A stretch of DNA of 64,000 nucleotides from Salvelinus alpinus (GCF_045679555.1 NC_092098.1:20924038-20988037); one strand, 5' to 3'; positions 25,676 to 37,741 are shown, numbered from the stretch's first letter. The notes: generated by a model not told the origin, from the letters alone. Numbers and translations: made by a program.

Positions 25676-28600
25676 TTACCTCAGTTTCTCATAAGAGGCC
25701 ATCAGAGCTACGTTCTTGTTCGAGTCCCGCTTCCCTGTATTGTTTTCATCTCCAGCAAATTTTGCACTGGTTTTGTGACGGTACATTTTTTTGTGTGCGG
25801 GCCCACAGATGCCAGGTATACCGAGGCTGGACTTGTTGAACATGTTGCAGTCTAGAGTGAGAGGGGGGAAGAAGGGGTTTGAAGGAATGAACTTGGATTG
25901 GTTTTTGGCTCCCCTGCCAGTTGCCTTCCTACCCCTTCCTGCCCCAGGGGAGGTGGCATAACCACCCTTTTTCCTGACGTCAGCTGTTGTGCCCGCCAGG
26001 ATTTTGAGTGTCTTAGTTTTAAGGCTGTTGGCCTCTGGAGGCTGACAGAGTCCAGAAATGGGGTCCCACAGTGGCTCGATGGACACCTTCATAAACCTCT
26101 CGACCTCTGCCATCCCAGAGACTATGTTGGACAGGATGTTGGAGGGCTCCTCGAACTCTCGCTGGTCGTCATCCACAGCACTGTTGTTGTTGTTGTTGCC
26201 GCCGTCTGCCCAGCCCCCACCGTGCTCCACCAGTAAAGGCCAGACTTCTGACAGTCCAGCAAGACCTTCACTTTCTTCACCTTTCGCCTTTGCCTTTGCA
26301 TCAAGCAGGGCTTTTAGCTTTTTGGATGAACGAGAATTCTGTCTAGGGGCTTTGTTCTTCTCTGTCTTGGGGGCCCTTGGAGTCTTGGTTTTCTGTTTAC
26401 TGGTCGTTTTCCTTTTTGACTTGGGACCTTTAGTTCGGCCTCCAATAGATTCAGCCTGCTCATCAAAGACGTCCGTGCCGTCAATTTTATCATCTAACCC
26501 TGTGCCATCATTGTCATTGAAAGTATGGAACTGGAACTGATGATTGTTTATCGCTCTGCCATCATGGTTTTGTTGTGGCAGGACATTACAGTCCCACTTA
26601 GTCCCATCAGGTGTAGTTGAGAGTGTCATGTCTCCTGTCTCTCCTTGAAACTCCCTGGCCTTTCCTAGGCTTTCCCTCATTTCTGGACCCATCACCTGTG
26701 GGGAGAGATTTGGGGTGTCGGGTGGCGACATCTCTGACAACGACGAATGCCTGAACTTATCGGGGGTGAAGTTGGAGATGTCCAGTAGGTCTGTGGACTC
26801 CCTAAGGGGAGTGATTTCATCAGTACTTTGCTGGATCACCAGTTTGGGACTACAGTGGGCCAAGAAGTTCTCGTTCACATCCTCTTCACTCTCCTTCTCA
26901 CAGGACTTGTGACTCATAGTGCTGTAGTTGCTAGAAGAGGCAGACAGTGAACCCATAGAGTCATAGCTGGCCAGCCTGCTGTTATCTGTGTTTAGAGTGA
27001 CTCTATGGAACTGCACCTGTTCCTCTTCAGCTGCCCGGCTGGCCTGTAGGGTTGAGTCTGGTCCTGGTGGCTCTTCAGGTAAATGTGCCTTATCATTCAG
27101 CAGTCTGTTGCCATCTACATTGACTTGACTATATCCTGACAACGGCAAGTTGTTTGTCATTGGCAAAGGCATGGCGTTGGAAAAGCCAGCAGATTCAGGT
27201 GGAATGTCAGATGTAAATGGTAGCTGTTCACCTCCAGACTGCCATGATATGTGAGTGAAGTTTGGCTCCATCTGATTGGAGTTAGAGGGGGACTGTTGGA
27301 GCTCGGACTCTGAGGGAGGAGATAGAACACAGCTCTGGGCCAGCTGTAGGTTAGTGAATGGATTCTCCTCCTGGTAGAGCCCATGGGGAAACTGTTGTCG
27401 GGGATTTTGCTGCTGCTGCTGCTGGGAGTAATATGACAGTCCAGTGTTACTGGATGAGTCAGAGGCATCTAGTAATGTCTGTAGGTAGCCTCCGGGGATG
27501 ACAGGTAGACCACTATTCACATTTACAGGATGGGTCATTGTGCTGGAAGAGGAGCAGGGGGCTGGTGTAAAAGTAGGCTTTTCAGTGGGGTCGACACTGA
27601 CAGTGGAGTCATCACAAAGCTGGGGGCTGCCTGCTTTAGAATAAACTATGTCAGGGTGCTGACTTGGGGATAGTGGGCCAACCTCTTGTAGGTGTACCAC
27701 AGTTTTACCATCCTTCTGCTGAGCATCTGTCATTTTTTTCGACTTCAGTCTGGCCTCGCTTTTAAATTTCCTTATTTTCAAAATCTTATTTCCAAGTCTT
27801 TTCCCCTCCCTCTCTAGCGATCTGCTTTTTCCTGTCACACTTCCTTGGTCTAATCTAGCAGCACAGTCGGAGGTTGTTGTTGTTGTTATTGATGCCATAT
27901 CTGTACAGGCAGCCTGATCCTCAGCTGCTCGCACCTCTTGCTTGTGATCGGCGTGGTTTGGCGAGAGCTCTACAGTGTGAATTCTTTGAATCCGGACTCT
28001 ATTTGCAATCCTGTATTTTCGTTTTGTCAGGCTAGAATTAAGGGAACGCCTGCAGCCATTCGGAAATCTGTTTTTATCACCAGCAGCCAGCCTGCGCTGC
28101 TCCTGCATTTCCTGGCGCCTCTTTTGCCAGTAGTCTTTCAGAGGGGCCATTCTCTGGTACTTATGAACTAAGTCCTTACTTAAGCTTACTGTTGTCTCTG
28201 ATGTGTCAATTTTTCCAAGCTTTACTAACATGTGCTTCTCCCCTTTAAATCGGTTTATGATGATGTATTTGATTATCACCGGAGGCTCTTTTCGTGAGGA
28301 TTTTCTCCTCTTCTTTGGACACCAGTCGTCATCCTCCTCTTTTTTTGGACCCATCGGCTGCTTCTCTTTTTTCTCCGTGTTTCTCTCACTCTCGATAGAA
28401 TCCACGTCATACAGATAGTCGTCGCTGTATCTGACTTTCCTCTTGGACCTCAGCCCATAGCTCAGCTGACTAGAAGAGCTGGAGTTCTCCCTGGAGAGAA
28501 AGCAGTATTTCCGTTTGGTCTGGCAGGTGTCAAGGGAGGATCCAGTACAGGAGCTGTCATCGCTGTACTCTCCAGAGTCCTCTGTGGAGTTGTTGAAGTC

Positions 28601-29676
28601 AAACAGGTAGCTGCTCTCTGGACTGACATTCGGCATCACTTCAGCAGAGCTGCTGCTGTTGTTTTTGTCAACCTTTTCTCCAGCCGCCCAGACTTCGACC
28701 TTCTCTCCATTCACCTGCGGCACTTCAGCTTCCTTCTTCACTGCTCCCTCTCCCTCCTTTTTGGCGACGACACTCGGGAAGAAGTTGAACTGGGTTTCCT
28801 CCTGAATGGTGCTGGTCTTCTCTCGGACGTTGTCCTGGAAGGACTCGTAGCGTATCTTCAGCGAGCACACGTCGCTGCCCAGGGTGGAGTCCTCATCATC
28901 AAACATATAGTTGTCTACGTCCTCTTCTGAGAAGAGGTTTACAGAGAGCTCGTTCTTAGAGCAGAGGTCCAGCAGCTCGATCTTACTCTCGCTGATAAAG
29001 GACTCAAAGCAGCCCCAGTCCTGGCTGGAGTTGGCCAGCAGAGCCTCCTCACCGTTGCACTTGTCCAGGAGCAGGCCTTCGTAGATACTCTTTGACGTGG
29101 CATCCTCCGAGTCACTGTCCTCCGCTGACTTCTCCTCATCTGTCTTCTCCACCTCCCTGACCTTGTGCTCTGGGTAGCTGAGGAGCTGGTCTGAGAGCAG
29201 CTGATCCCCGTAGCGGATACCAGAACTCATGCACTGCATGGCCATGTCAGGACAGGAGACAGGACAGGGGTCGTAGTCCCGGCCCAGGCCCAGCCCTGGC
29301 TCAGGCTCTGTAGCGTCCTTGCTCTCGATGAAGCAGCCCAGGCAGGTGCGGCTCTGTGGCATAAGGCAGTCCCCCCCAGACAGGGCCGAGACACTCCCTG
29401 TCTCCATCATGGTGAAGGCAGCCTTGTCACTACAGTCCTCTGGAAGAGCCCAGTGACTCACCAACTTGGTGGAGCAGGAGGAGGTGAGGGAGATGGTGTG
29501 AGTGGAGGAGGAGTCATCAGCAGTAGTGGTGCTGGGCTCAGGGGTCTCTGTTGGGCTCAGAGGTGAGGATGGGCTCAGTGAGGTCCTCTCACTCTCAGGG
29601 CATCCTTTTGGTGGATTGGCTTTAGGAGGGGTGCCGGGACTGTCTAGCTTCAAAGAACTGTCCTGGTTGTGTGATT
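25676..29676 (-). CDS. nexmif: nexmif (KIAA2022) main coding exon
   Basis: A single 4001-base open exon encodes residues 26 to 1358 of a neurite extension and migration factor. The acceptor is CCACTCTACAG at 29677; the first two bases complete a Glu codon started in the upstream exon. Recognisable conserved blocks: SRTCLGCFIESKD (about residues 134 to 146), LLDKCNGEEALLANSSQDWG through the acidic FSEEDVDNYMFDDEDSTLGS (about 228 to 293), a basic nuclear-signal-like CPKKRRKSSRKEP followed by VIIKYIIINRFKGEK (about 478 to 506), and a basic C terminus ending MASYEKLR. Low-complexity Gln (near 27420) and Asn (near 26195) runs occur. The human protein, about 1516 residues, is nuclear and neuronal, and its loss causes X-linked intellectual disability with epilepsy. 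No enzymatic domain is known. A GAG|GTAATA donor-like sequence overlaps the stop. Confidence 0.92.
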
Positions 29677-31285
29677 CTGTAGAGTGGAACAAAGAGATAG
29701 TATCAGATATCAACTAATTCCCTTGTGAACTCACTGATGGACAATGTGAGAGTACTTTAACATACTGTATTTCCTATATAAGATTACATTTTAATATACT
29801 ATACTATTTCCTTTCTTTAATTATTTTTCATTTTCAGCTCAATGTACACAGTGTACAAAACATTAGGAACACCTTCCTAATATTGAGTTACACTCCCTTT
29901 TGCCATCAGAACAGCCTCAATTCGTCGAGGCATGGGTTCTACAAGGTGTCGAAAGCATTCCACAGGGTCGCTGGCCCATGTTGACTCCAATGCTTCCAAC
30001 AGTTGTGTCAAGTTGGCTGGATGTCCTTTGGGTGGTGGACCATTCTTGATACACACAGGAAACTGTTGAGCGTGAAAAACCCAGCAGCGTTACAGTTCTT
30101 GACTCAAACCGCCATACCTGGCATCTACAACCATACCCCGTTCAAAGGCACTTAAATATTTTGTCTTGCCCATTCATCCTCAATGGCACACATACACAAT
30201 CCATGTCTCACTTGTCTCAAGGCTTAAAACTCATTCTTTAACCTATCCTCCCCTTCATCTACAATGATTGAAGTGGATTTAACAAGTGACATCAATAAGA
30301 GATCATAGTTTTCCCCTGAATTCATCTGGTCAGTCATGGAAAGAGCAGGTGTTCATAATGTTTTGTACACTCAGTGTATGTTCCTAGCCTATCTTACAGT
30401 TTGTAAAATGCACAGGTCATGTTTTTTTCAAACAGGCTGCACAAAGTAATAATTTTGTACAAAGACGAGGCATATTAGAGCTAATTTAAGCTGAAAAGGG
30501 GAATTCAGCTTTTTCTTGAGAAAAATGAAATGCTCATCATTAATCATCATCATTGTGTTTCTTGTGCTCTATAATTTGTGATAAGAATGCAATGAGAATA
30601 AAATAAAAGCCATAATAGAAAGTAATCATGGGCCAAATTTTGTGGAAATATAGAAATCATTAGCTTATTTGTTCAATCTTAAATAAGGCCCTCTGCCTTT
30701 TCTATTACTCTGATTGAACATCTTTATGTTGATGTATTTACAGGATGAATGGAAGGAATGACAAAAGTAATAACCTTTCCCCTCCTCTGTGTGAGTGGTC
30801 TTTACCCTTTGACATTCAGGGTCGTTAAGGATGGGAGTGTCGTGGGAAAGGATGATAAGTTCTTTCAGAATTAAAAAACGGACGAAAACATTCCACACAT
30901 TCATTAGACCGTCTCTGAGCATTAAAACCGGTAGCAAAGGTTAAGGTCACTAAATATCAAGGCTGAGGCTTCTTGCCTTACAGCTTTGTGAAGGTCACAG
31001 CCAAGCTAAATAGCGGAGGAGGTGAAAACCATGCATACTGTAGCATCTTGTTCCATATAAGAACTCGTGCTTTGATTGTGACATAATGTACTGTGATAAT
31101 GTAGCAGCATTCCCTCTGTTCCTTCATAAAAACACATTGTAAAATGCTATAACATACAGTACAATATGATGCAATATAGCTACACCTGTGGAGAAGAATT
31201 AGATCTTGGTGTGTCCATTCGCTTTTTTTTTTTATTCAAGTAGGCCTAATGTGTTTCTAGCAAAGCAACATACACATGTCTTTAC
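29677..31285 (-). other. nexmif intron with MITE
   Basis: This 1609-base intron links the first coding exon (donor AATG|GTAAAG) to the main exon. It has a MITE at 29847..30376 and otherwise only AT-rich sequence. Confidence 0.8.
29847..30376. mobile_element. TA-flanked MITE (GTGTACAAAACATTAGGAAC family)
   Basis: The left end reads CACAGTGTACAAAACATTAG and the right end is its inverted form, AATGTTTTGTACACTCAGTG, each next to TA (29845, 30377). The interior includes CCTTCCTAATATTGAGTTAC and TTGATACACACAGGAAACTG and has no open transposase. The structure fits a mariner/Tc1-type non-autonomous element. A more decayed copy lies at 58932..59388. Confidence 0.8.
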
Positions 31286-31361
31286 CATTCTCGTCCGCTT
31301 TGTTGATCTGTTCCAGGTTTGAAGCCAGCACAGCAAAGTTGGGTTCTTGAAAAACATCCAT
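31286..31361 (-). CDS. nexmif: nexmif first coding exon (start codon)
   Basis: The exon starts MDVFQEPNFAVLASNLEQIN and gives 25 residues plus one base (G) of a codon finished as Glu by the main exon; phases match exactly. The exon itself spans 31286..31407, with acceptor CTTCTGCAG at 31408, so 46 bases of 5' UTR precede the ATG. An earlier non-coding exon must exist upstream. The short acidic/polar N terminus resembles that of other NEXMIF proteins in starting MD and in holding a small-residue stretch followed by acidic residues. I chose this ATG as the first in the exon in frame with the main exon, there being no stop between. Confidence 0.8.
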
Positions 31362-31407
31362 CAATTTAGCGTGGTTCTTGTCCCTTACATTATTACCACT
31401 ATCCAAC

Positions 31408-32189
31408 CTGCAGAAGAAAAACACAAGACACATGAAAACACTGATGCTGACCAAAGGAAAAGGTATATTATGTCATCATAATAATATATACTGCCATGCA
31501 AATCCTTTTTGACTCTCGCCTTTCTCAACTGCTGCATGAGCAGCTACTCTTCCTGGGGCTTCAAAAGAGGCTAGGGAATATTCGGGATGCTATATTTTTA
31601 CCTTTAGCCCAAGATTCTACTCTTTGTTCCTGTAAAATATATGTCCCCATCTATGGGCTACCAAGGGATATTGTTTTGGGCACCATTATTAGAGACTGCC
31701 TTATACTGTATCTAGTAGGCTTTTAAACACCCGAGCCTCAGTCTGCATGCAAATTGCAGGCACATCCTCCTGGCCTTTTGTTGATCGCTTTATGTGTTTC
31801 TCGTCTCAAAACTCCTCAATAACATGCTTGCTGAATGAGAATTGTTCTAAGCAAATGTCAGAAGTAACAATTGTATAAAATCATGTCCCAAAAAATATTA
31901 CATTTTCCTAGCTCTCTAACTCTCTTGTTCACGCTCTCAAACTCCCCGTCCTCCTCCCACTATCCCTTTTCTTGCAGCCAGGGAGAAAAAACAAATGGCC
32001 AGATTAATGGAGACGGAGAAGAAGCAATAAGAGGTTGCATAAAATTAGCCCTATGTCCAACGATCATGTCCAATTTAACACATTATTAAGCCATGTTGTT
32101 TCTCCTGGAGGCAATTTGCGACAAAGGTTTGTGAGCCGCATGAAACAAGACTCTCTGCCAGCGCAGTGCTGACTCACTGCCAGCTAGAA
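31408..32189 (-). other. Upstream intron or leader region of nexmif
   Basis: Non-coding sequence upstream of the first coding exon. I see no further exon that can be supported, and no named repeat. Confidence 0.4.
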
Positions 32190-32790
32190 CGATACTGTTA
32201 ACCTGGCCTGGCTCTCTGTGTCATTAACCTGGTCCTCTGTCTGTGTTAACCTGGCCTGGTTCTCTGTGTCATTAACCTGGGCCTCGGTCTGTGTTAACCT
32301 GGCCTTGGTTCTCTCTCTGTTTTAACCTGGCCATGGGTCTGTGGTAACCTGACCATGGGTCTCTGTGATAACCTGGCCATGGGTCTCTGTGATAACCTGA
32401 CCATGGGTCTCTGTGATAACCTGACCATGGGTCTCTGTGATAACCTGGCCATGGGTCTGTGTGTTAACCTGACCATGGGTCTCTGTGATAACCTGGCCAT
32501 GGGTCTCTGTGATAACCTGGCCATGGGTCTCTGTGATAACCTGGCCATGGTTCTGTGTGTTAACCTGGCCATGGGTCTCTGTGATAACCTGACCATGGGT
32601 CTCTGTGATAACCTGACCATGGGTCTGTGTGTTAACCTGACCATGGGTCTCTGTGATAACCTGACCATGGGTCTCTGTGATAACCTGGACATGGGTCTGT
32701 GTGTTAACCTGACCATGGGTCTGTGTGATAACCTGACCATGGGTCTCTGTGTTAACCTGACCATGGGTCTGTGTCTACCACTGTGCCCTA
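32190..32790 (+). repeat. 24-bp minisatellite, about 18 regular plus several divergent units
   Basis: From about 32340 to 32775 the unit TGATAACCTGACCATGGGTC plus TCTG (24 bases) is repeated in tandem with small changes (GACC/GGCC, TGATA/TGTTA). The left part (32190..32340) contains more divergent units of 25 to 37 bases around TTAACCTGG. Because 24 is divisible by 3 and the unit has no stop on several frames, long open frames exist on both strands (+ 32355..32831 with the octapeptide MGLCDNLT; - 32294..32764). They are artefacts of the repeat. It lies about 0.8 kb upstream of the nexmif coding start. Confidence 0.9.
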
Positions 32791-33866
32791 ATCTTACTGG
32801 GAAGACTCTAGTCAGTATGAGTCATTGGTAAGCAGTTTGAAAATCTTAACATTAGAATTGTTGAATCTCAGCACTGCATAGAGAGGGACCATTGGAAACA
32901 TAGTAGTATAGGGAGAGAGTTTGCAGAGACATGAAAAATTATTCAGTGGGAGATGCTCAGCATCTTTTTACAACTAAAAACAACACCTGGCGGGCCCAAG
33001 ATGACAAATGCGTGAAAGTATAACTGCCAGACTTGAATCCATTACTGGCATGGGGTAGCATCTGTGGTTATCAGACCCTTGTGAGGCACATTCAATTTAT
33101 TTTTTTCCATTTCTGTATGCAGAGAAAAGGAAAACACATCCCATCATATGAAATGAAATGATGTTATTTCTAAGAGGCCCAGGTTATCAGAGCTCTCTCT
33201 CTGCTCAGAGTGCGGGCCATTGGCCCAGAGGCTCTGAGGTGATTAAACAGAAGGGATCACTGCTAATGCAGGAGATTCACTTTCAGTCCACATCCACATC
33301 ACCTGATCCATCTGCTGCAATCAGGGCTCTAAATGGGAGTATATGTGACACTGAGTCTTTCTTCTCAGGAGGAACAACTGAATCCCCAGAGAAACACTGA
33401 AATCACAATTTTATATGAACCAGAAATCAGCCAAATGGTGGTGCTGGGCTACAGCATAGCAAACATAACGTATGATTGACCAGTTTCACTTAAAATAATG
33501 AAACACTACAGTATGGGTTTGTAGTAGGGCATAGCAGTACACCATTGCAGAGGTATGATGATGTTATAGAAAATGATAAGTCTTCAATAATTGAACTTTC
33601 AAAATCCTACAGAGCACTACGTCAACCACTGCATAGTTACTGTATATTTGACTATATTACATCATACTGCACTCTGCATGCACTCATTCCTTTGTTTGAA
33701 GCCATATTGAGCAAAACTTGGAAAAACAGTGTGTTCTTAGCTGCTGAGCAAGGGAATAAAAACACATCTTAAATGTTGCTTATTGGTTTAATTTACTTGA
33801 GGCCACATACAGTAGATTAAGTGTATGAGGGGCTGTAGGCACCTAATTAATAATGGATGCATACTA
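32791..33866. other. Non-coding stretch upstream of nexmif
   Basis: I see no gene, RNA or recognisable repeat here. Confidence 0.4.
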
Positions 33867-34019
33867 GGGCTGGGAAATGCCAGGGACCTCACCATACGAT
33901 ATTATCGCGATACTTAGTTGCCGATACGATATGTATTGCAATTCGATACTGTGATTTTATTATGAATCGATGTTTCAAACATATTGCTCATCATATGTCT
34001 GCTGCAAACGAGTTTTGAT
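33867..34019. repeat. Interspersed repeat that hosts the LTR element
   Basis: It begins TAGGGCTGGGAAATGCCAGG and continues with ATTATCGCGATACTTAG and GTATTGCAATTCGATACTGT, a sequence type common in fish DNA transposon repeats. It is interrupted at 34020..34024 by the LTR retrotransposon and seems to continue after 37741 (AATATTGAGATATTG, GATATATCCCC). I could not identify the matching right terminus. Confidence 0.4.
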
Positions 34020-36175
34020 CAGTCTGTCACTTCGGTATGAATGATTCAGGAGAAGGGCGCAGGAATGCATAATAGTTTTTTTTATTACACCCAAATTACG
34101 GCGTGCCGTGCAAGGGCACGGGGAAGAAGACCAAACAAACATGTATACAACACACAGGGTTGAAACCCAAACAAAAGAGCGAGGAGTACCTCGAATAAAT
34201 AACACAAGCGCACAATGACTAACACACAGGACAAGACCCGTAATCATCTACGCAATCCAAAATGGCACGAAAGCCAGAACACACAGCACAGGTACTCACA
34301 CGAACCAACGGACATTGTATCAATAATCGACAGCCCAATGGAAACCAAAGGGCACAGTTATACAAGTACTAATCAGTGGGAACAGGGGACAGGTGTGCGT
34401 AATGAAAGTTCCGGAGGGATCCGTGACAGTACCCCCTCCCTGACGCACCTCACCAGCAGCACATGACACCGGCCTCGCGGACGATCACAGGAACGCAGTG
34501 CGGGTCGATCAGGACCCGATGCAGCTGACCAGTAATAGTGGTGTCGGACGGACCGGTTGTGGAGGCGCTGGACGGGCCAGTTGTGGCTGCTGAAGTGGCG
34601 TCGTCGGACGGACTCGTTGAGGCGACGTCGGACATCGTTGGACAGGCCATTCCCACTGTCTCCCTTAATGGTTGATTATTCTATCACGTTGGCATGAAGG
34701 AGCGGGAGACAGACGCAGGAATGCGTAATAGTTTTTTTTATTAAGCCCAAATTACGGCGTGCCGTGTAAAGGCACGGGGACGAAGACCAAACAAACATTT
34801 AACAAAACACAGGGTAGAAAGCCAAAACAAGTACCTCGAATAAATAACACGCACACAATGATTAACTTCTTATGGATGAGGGGCAGTATTGAGTAGCTAG
34901 GATGAATAAGGTGCCCAGAGTAAACTGCCTGCTACTCAGGCCCAGAAGCTAACACATGCATATTATTAGTATATTTGGATAGAAAACACTCCGAAGTTTC
35001 TAAAACTGTTTGAATGATGTCTGTGAGTATAACAGAACTTATATGGCAGGGGAAAACCTGAGAAAAAAATCCAACCAGGAAGTGGTAAATCTGAGGTTTG
35101 TAGGTTTTCAAGTCTTTGCCTATCCAATATACAGTGGAAATGTGGTCCGATTGCACTTCCTAAGGCTTCCACTAGATGTCAACAGTCTTTAGAACCTTGT
35201 TTCAGGCTTCTACTGTGAAGGAGGAGAGAATAAGAGCTGATTGAGTAAGGGGTCTGCCAGAAGGCCATGAGCTCAGTCAGGCGCGCTTCCGTGAGAGGTA
35301 GCTGCGTTCCATTGCATTTCTAAAGACAAAGGAATTCTCCGGTTGAAACATTATTGAAGATTTATGTTAAAAACATCCTAAAGATTGATTCTATACATCG
35401 TTTGACATGTTTCTACAAAATGTAATGGAATTTTTTGACATTTTGTCTGGCCTGCGCCTTGTGAATTTGGATTTGTGAAATAAAAGGAGGTATTTGGACA
35501 TAAATGATGGACTTTATCGAACAAAACAAACATTTATTGTGGAACTAGGATTCCTGGGAGTGCATTCTGATGAAGATCATCAAAGGTAAGTTAATATTTA
35601 TAATGCTATTTCTGACTTCTGTTGACTCCACAACATGGCGGATATCTGTATGGCTTGTTTTGGTCTCTGAGTGCTGTACTCAGATCATTGCATGGTGTGC
35701 TTTTTCGGTAAAGCTTTTTTGAAATCTGACACAGCGGTTGCATTAAGGAGAAGTTTATCTAAAGTTCCATGCATAACACTTGTATCTTTTATCAATGTTT
35801 ATTATGAGTATTTCTGTAAATTGATGTGGCTCTCTGCAAAATCACCGGATTTTTTGCAAGCAAAACATTACTGAACGTAACGCGCCAATGTAAACTGAGA
35901 TATTTGGATATAAATATGAACTTTATCGAAAAAAAACATACATGTATTGTGTAACATGAAGTCCTATGAGTGTCATCTGATGAAGATCATCAAAGGTTAG
36001 TGATTCATTTTATCTACATTTCTGCTTTTTATGACTCCTCTCTTTGGCTGGAAAAATGGCTGTGTTTTTCTGTGACTAGGTACTGACCTAACATAATCAG
36101 ATGGTGTGCTTTCGTCGTAAAGCCTTTTTGAAATCGGACACTGTGGTGGGATTAACAACAAGTTTATCTTTAAAA

Positions 36176-37395
36176 CCCTCTCCGAGCTGGGCATCTCCGG
36201 CGCGGCCCACGCTTGGATTGCGTCCTACCTGACAGGTCGCTCCTACCAGGTGGCGTTGCGAGAATCTGTCTCCGCACCACGTGCTCTCACCACTGGTGTC
36301 CCCCAGGGCTCTGTTCTAGGCCCTCTCCTATTCTCGCTATACACCAAGTCACTTGGCTCTGTCATATCCTCACATGGTCTCTCCTATCATTGCTATGCAG
36401 ACGACACACAATTAATCTTCTCCTTTCCCCCCTCTGATAACCAGGTGGTGAATCGCATCTCTGCATGTCTGGCAGACATATCAGTGTGGATGACGGATCA
36501 CCACCTCAAGCTGAACCTCGGCAAGACGGAGCTGCTCTTCCTCCCGGGGAAGGACTGCCCGTTCCATGATCTCGCCATCACGGTTGACAACTCCATTGTG
36601 TCCTCCTCCCAGAGTGCTAAGAACCTTGGCGTGATCCTGGACAACACCCTGTCGTTCTCAACTAACATCAAGGCGGTGACCCGTTCCTGTAGGTTCATGC
36701 TCTACAACATTCGCAGAGTACGACCCTGCCTCACGCAGGAAGCGGCGCAGGTCCTAATCCAGGCACTTGTCATCTCCCGTCTGGATTACTGCAACTCGCT
36801 GTTGGCTGGGCTCCCTGCCTGTGCCATTAAACCCCTACAACTCATCCAGAACGCCGCAGCCCGTCTGGTGTTCAACTTTCCCAAGTTCTCTCACGTCACC
36901 CCGCTCCTCCGCTCTCTCCACTGGCTTCCAGTTGAAGCTCGCATCCGTTAGAAGACCATGGTGCTTGCCTACGGAGCTGTGAGGGGAACGGCACCTCCGT
37001 ACCTTCAGGCTCTGATCAGGCCCTACACCCAAACAAGGGCACTGCGTTCATCCACCTCTGGCCTGCTCGCCTCCCTACCTCTGAGGAAGTACAGTTCCCG
37101 CTCAGCCCAGTCAAAACTGTTCGCTGCTCTGGCACCCCAATGGTGGAACAAACTCCCTCACGACGCCAGGTCAGCGGAGTCAATCACCACCTTCCGGAGA
37201 CACCTGAAACCCCACCTCTTTAAGGAATACCTAGGATAGGATAAAGTAATCCTTCTAACCCCCCCCCCCCCTTAAAAGAGTTAGATGCACTATTGTAAAG
37301 TGGTTGTTCCACTGGATATCATAAGGTGAATGCACCAATTTGTAAGTCGCTCTGGATAAGAGCGTCTGCTAAATGACTTAAATGTAATGTAAATG
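36176..37395 (+). mobile_element. 5'-truncated L2-type LINE
   Basis: It is flanked by TAAAA (36171..36175 and 37396..37400), a short target duplication. The 3' end has the teleost L2 tail GTAAGTCGCTCTGGATAAGA followed by GCGTCTGCTAAATGACTT and short ATGTAA repeats. It carries the C-terminal half of the reverse transcriptase (see the overlapping pseudogene). A second copy of the same family lies at 48405..48945. Confidence 0.85.
36178..37239 (+). pseudogene. L2-type reverse transcriptase, C-terminal half
   Basis: The frame reads LSELGISGAAHAWIASYLTG, RALTTGVPQGSVLGPLLFSL, and HCYADDTQLIF, the catalytic YADD box. The thumb and connection follow (LKLNLGKTELLFLPG, SAKNLGVILDNTLSF), then the C-terminal segment [20 protein letters not shown]. 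The only disruption is a TAG at 36949..36951. The 48.4-kb copy has TAC (Tyr) at that place, so this stop is a single base change. After it the frame continues to HLFKEYLG at 37239. The endonuclease and the RT N terminus are missing by 5' truncation. Confidence 0.9.
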
Positions 37396-37741
37396 TAAAA
37401 TGGTGTAAAATACTTGTATGTTTGAGGAATTTTTATTATGAGATTTCTGTTGTTTGAATTTGGCGCCCTGCACTTTCACTGGCTGTTGTCATATCGATCC
37501 CGTTAACGGGATCTCAGCCGTAAGAAGTTAACCCACGGGACGAGACCCGTAATCATCTGCGCAATTCACAATGGCACGAAAGCCAAAACACACAGCACAG
37601 GTACTCACACGCACCAACGGATATTGTAACAATAATCGACAGCACCATGGAAACCAAAGGGCACATATATACAAATACAATCAGTGGGAACAGGGGACAG
37701 GTGTGCGCAATGGAAGTTCCAGAGGGATCCGTGACACAGTC

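Larger units (their letters stand above)
34866..37527. mobile_element. TTAA-target (piggyBac-like) non-autonomous element
   Basis: It is flanked by TTAA at 34862..34865 and 37528..37531. The ends are inverted: CTTCTTATGG at the left and CCGTAAGAAG at the right. TTAA duplication is characteristic of piggyBac-type transposition. It contains no transposase; the body includes an 18-base palindrome (GATCCCGTTAACGGGATC, about 37497..37514) near the right end and internal repeats of GATGAAGATCATCAAAGGT. It sits in the 5' LTR of the retrotransposon and was itself entered by an L2 LINE. Without that LINE it is about 1.44 kb. Confidence 0.82.
34025..37736 (-). mobile_element. Short LTR retrotransposon with 5-bp target duplication
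   Basis: Two direct copies, 34025..34428 and 34682..37736 (the second enlarged by a later insertion), start TGTCAC or TATCAC and end GTGACA on the plus strand. The pair is flanked by CAGTC at 34020..34024 and 37737..37741. On the minus strand a polypurine tract, CAGGGAGGGGGTAC, stands directly before the left copy, so the element reads right to left with the right copy as its 5' LTR. Only 253 bases lie between the LTRs; they encode no pol and at most a short Ser/Thr-rich frame. It is therefore non-autonomous. A tRNA primer site beginning TGG is not apparent. Confidence 0.88.

Noticed and set aside
26058..26540. Plus-strand frame opposite nexmif
   Set aside because: It is a shadow of the constrained minus-strand exon; its Ser/Leu-rich composition mirrors the sense codons.
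29677..29713. nexmif frame extended upstream of 29676
   Set aside because: It begins with TTG and lies across a clear splice acceptor; a phase-matched upstream exon explains the N terminus better.
32190..32790. CRISPR-like array
   Set aside because: Units are contiguous and there are no unique spacers; the context is vertebrate.
32294..32831. Two overlapping repeat proteins on opposite strands
   Set aside because: They arise from a 24-bp unit lacking stop codons. No start context, domain or conservation supports either.
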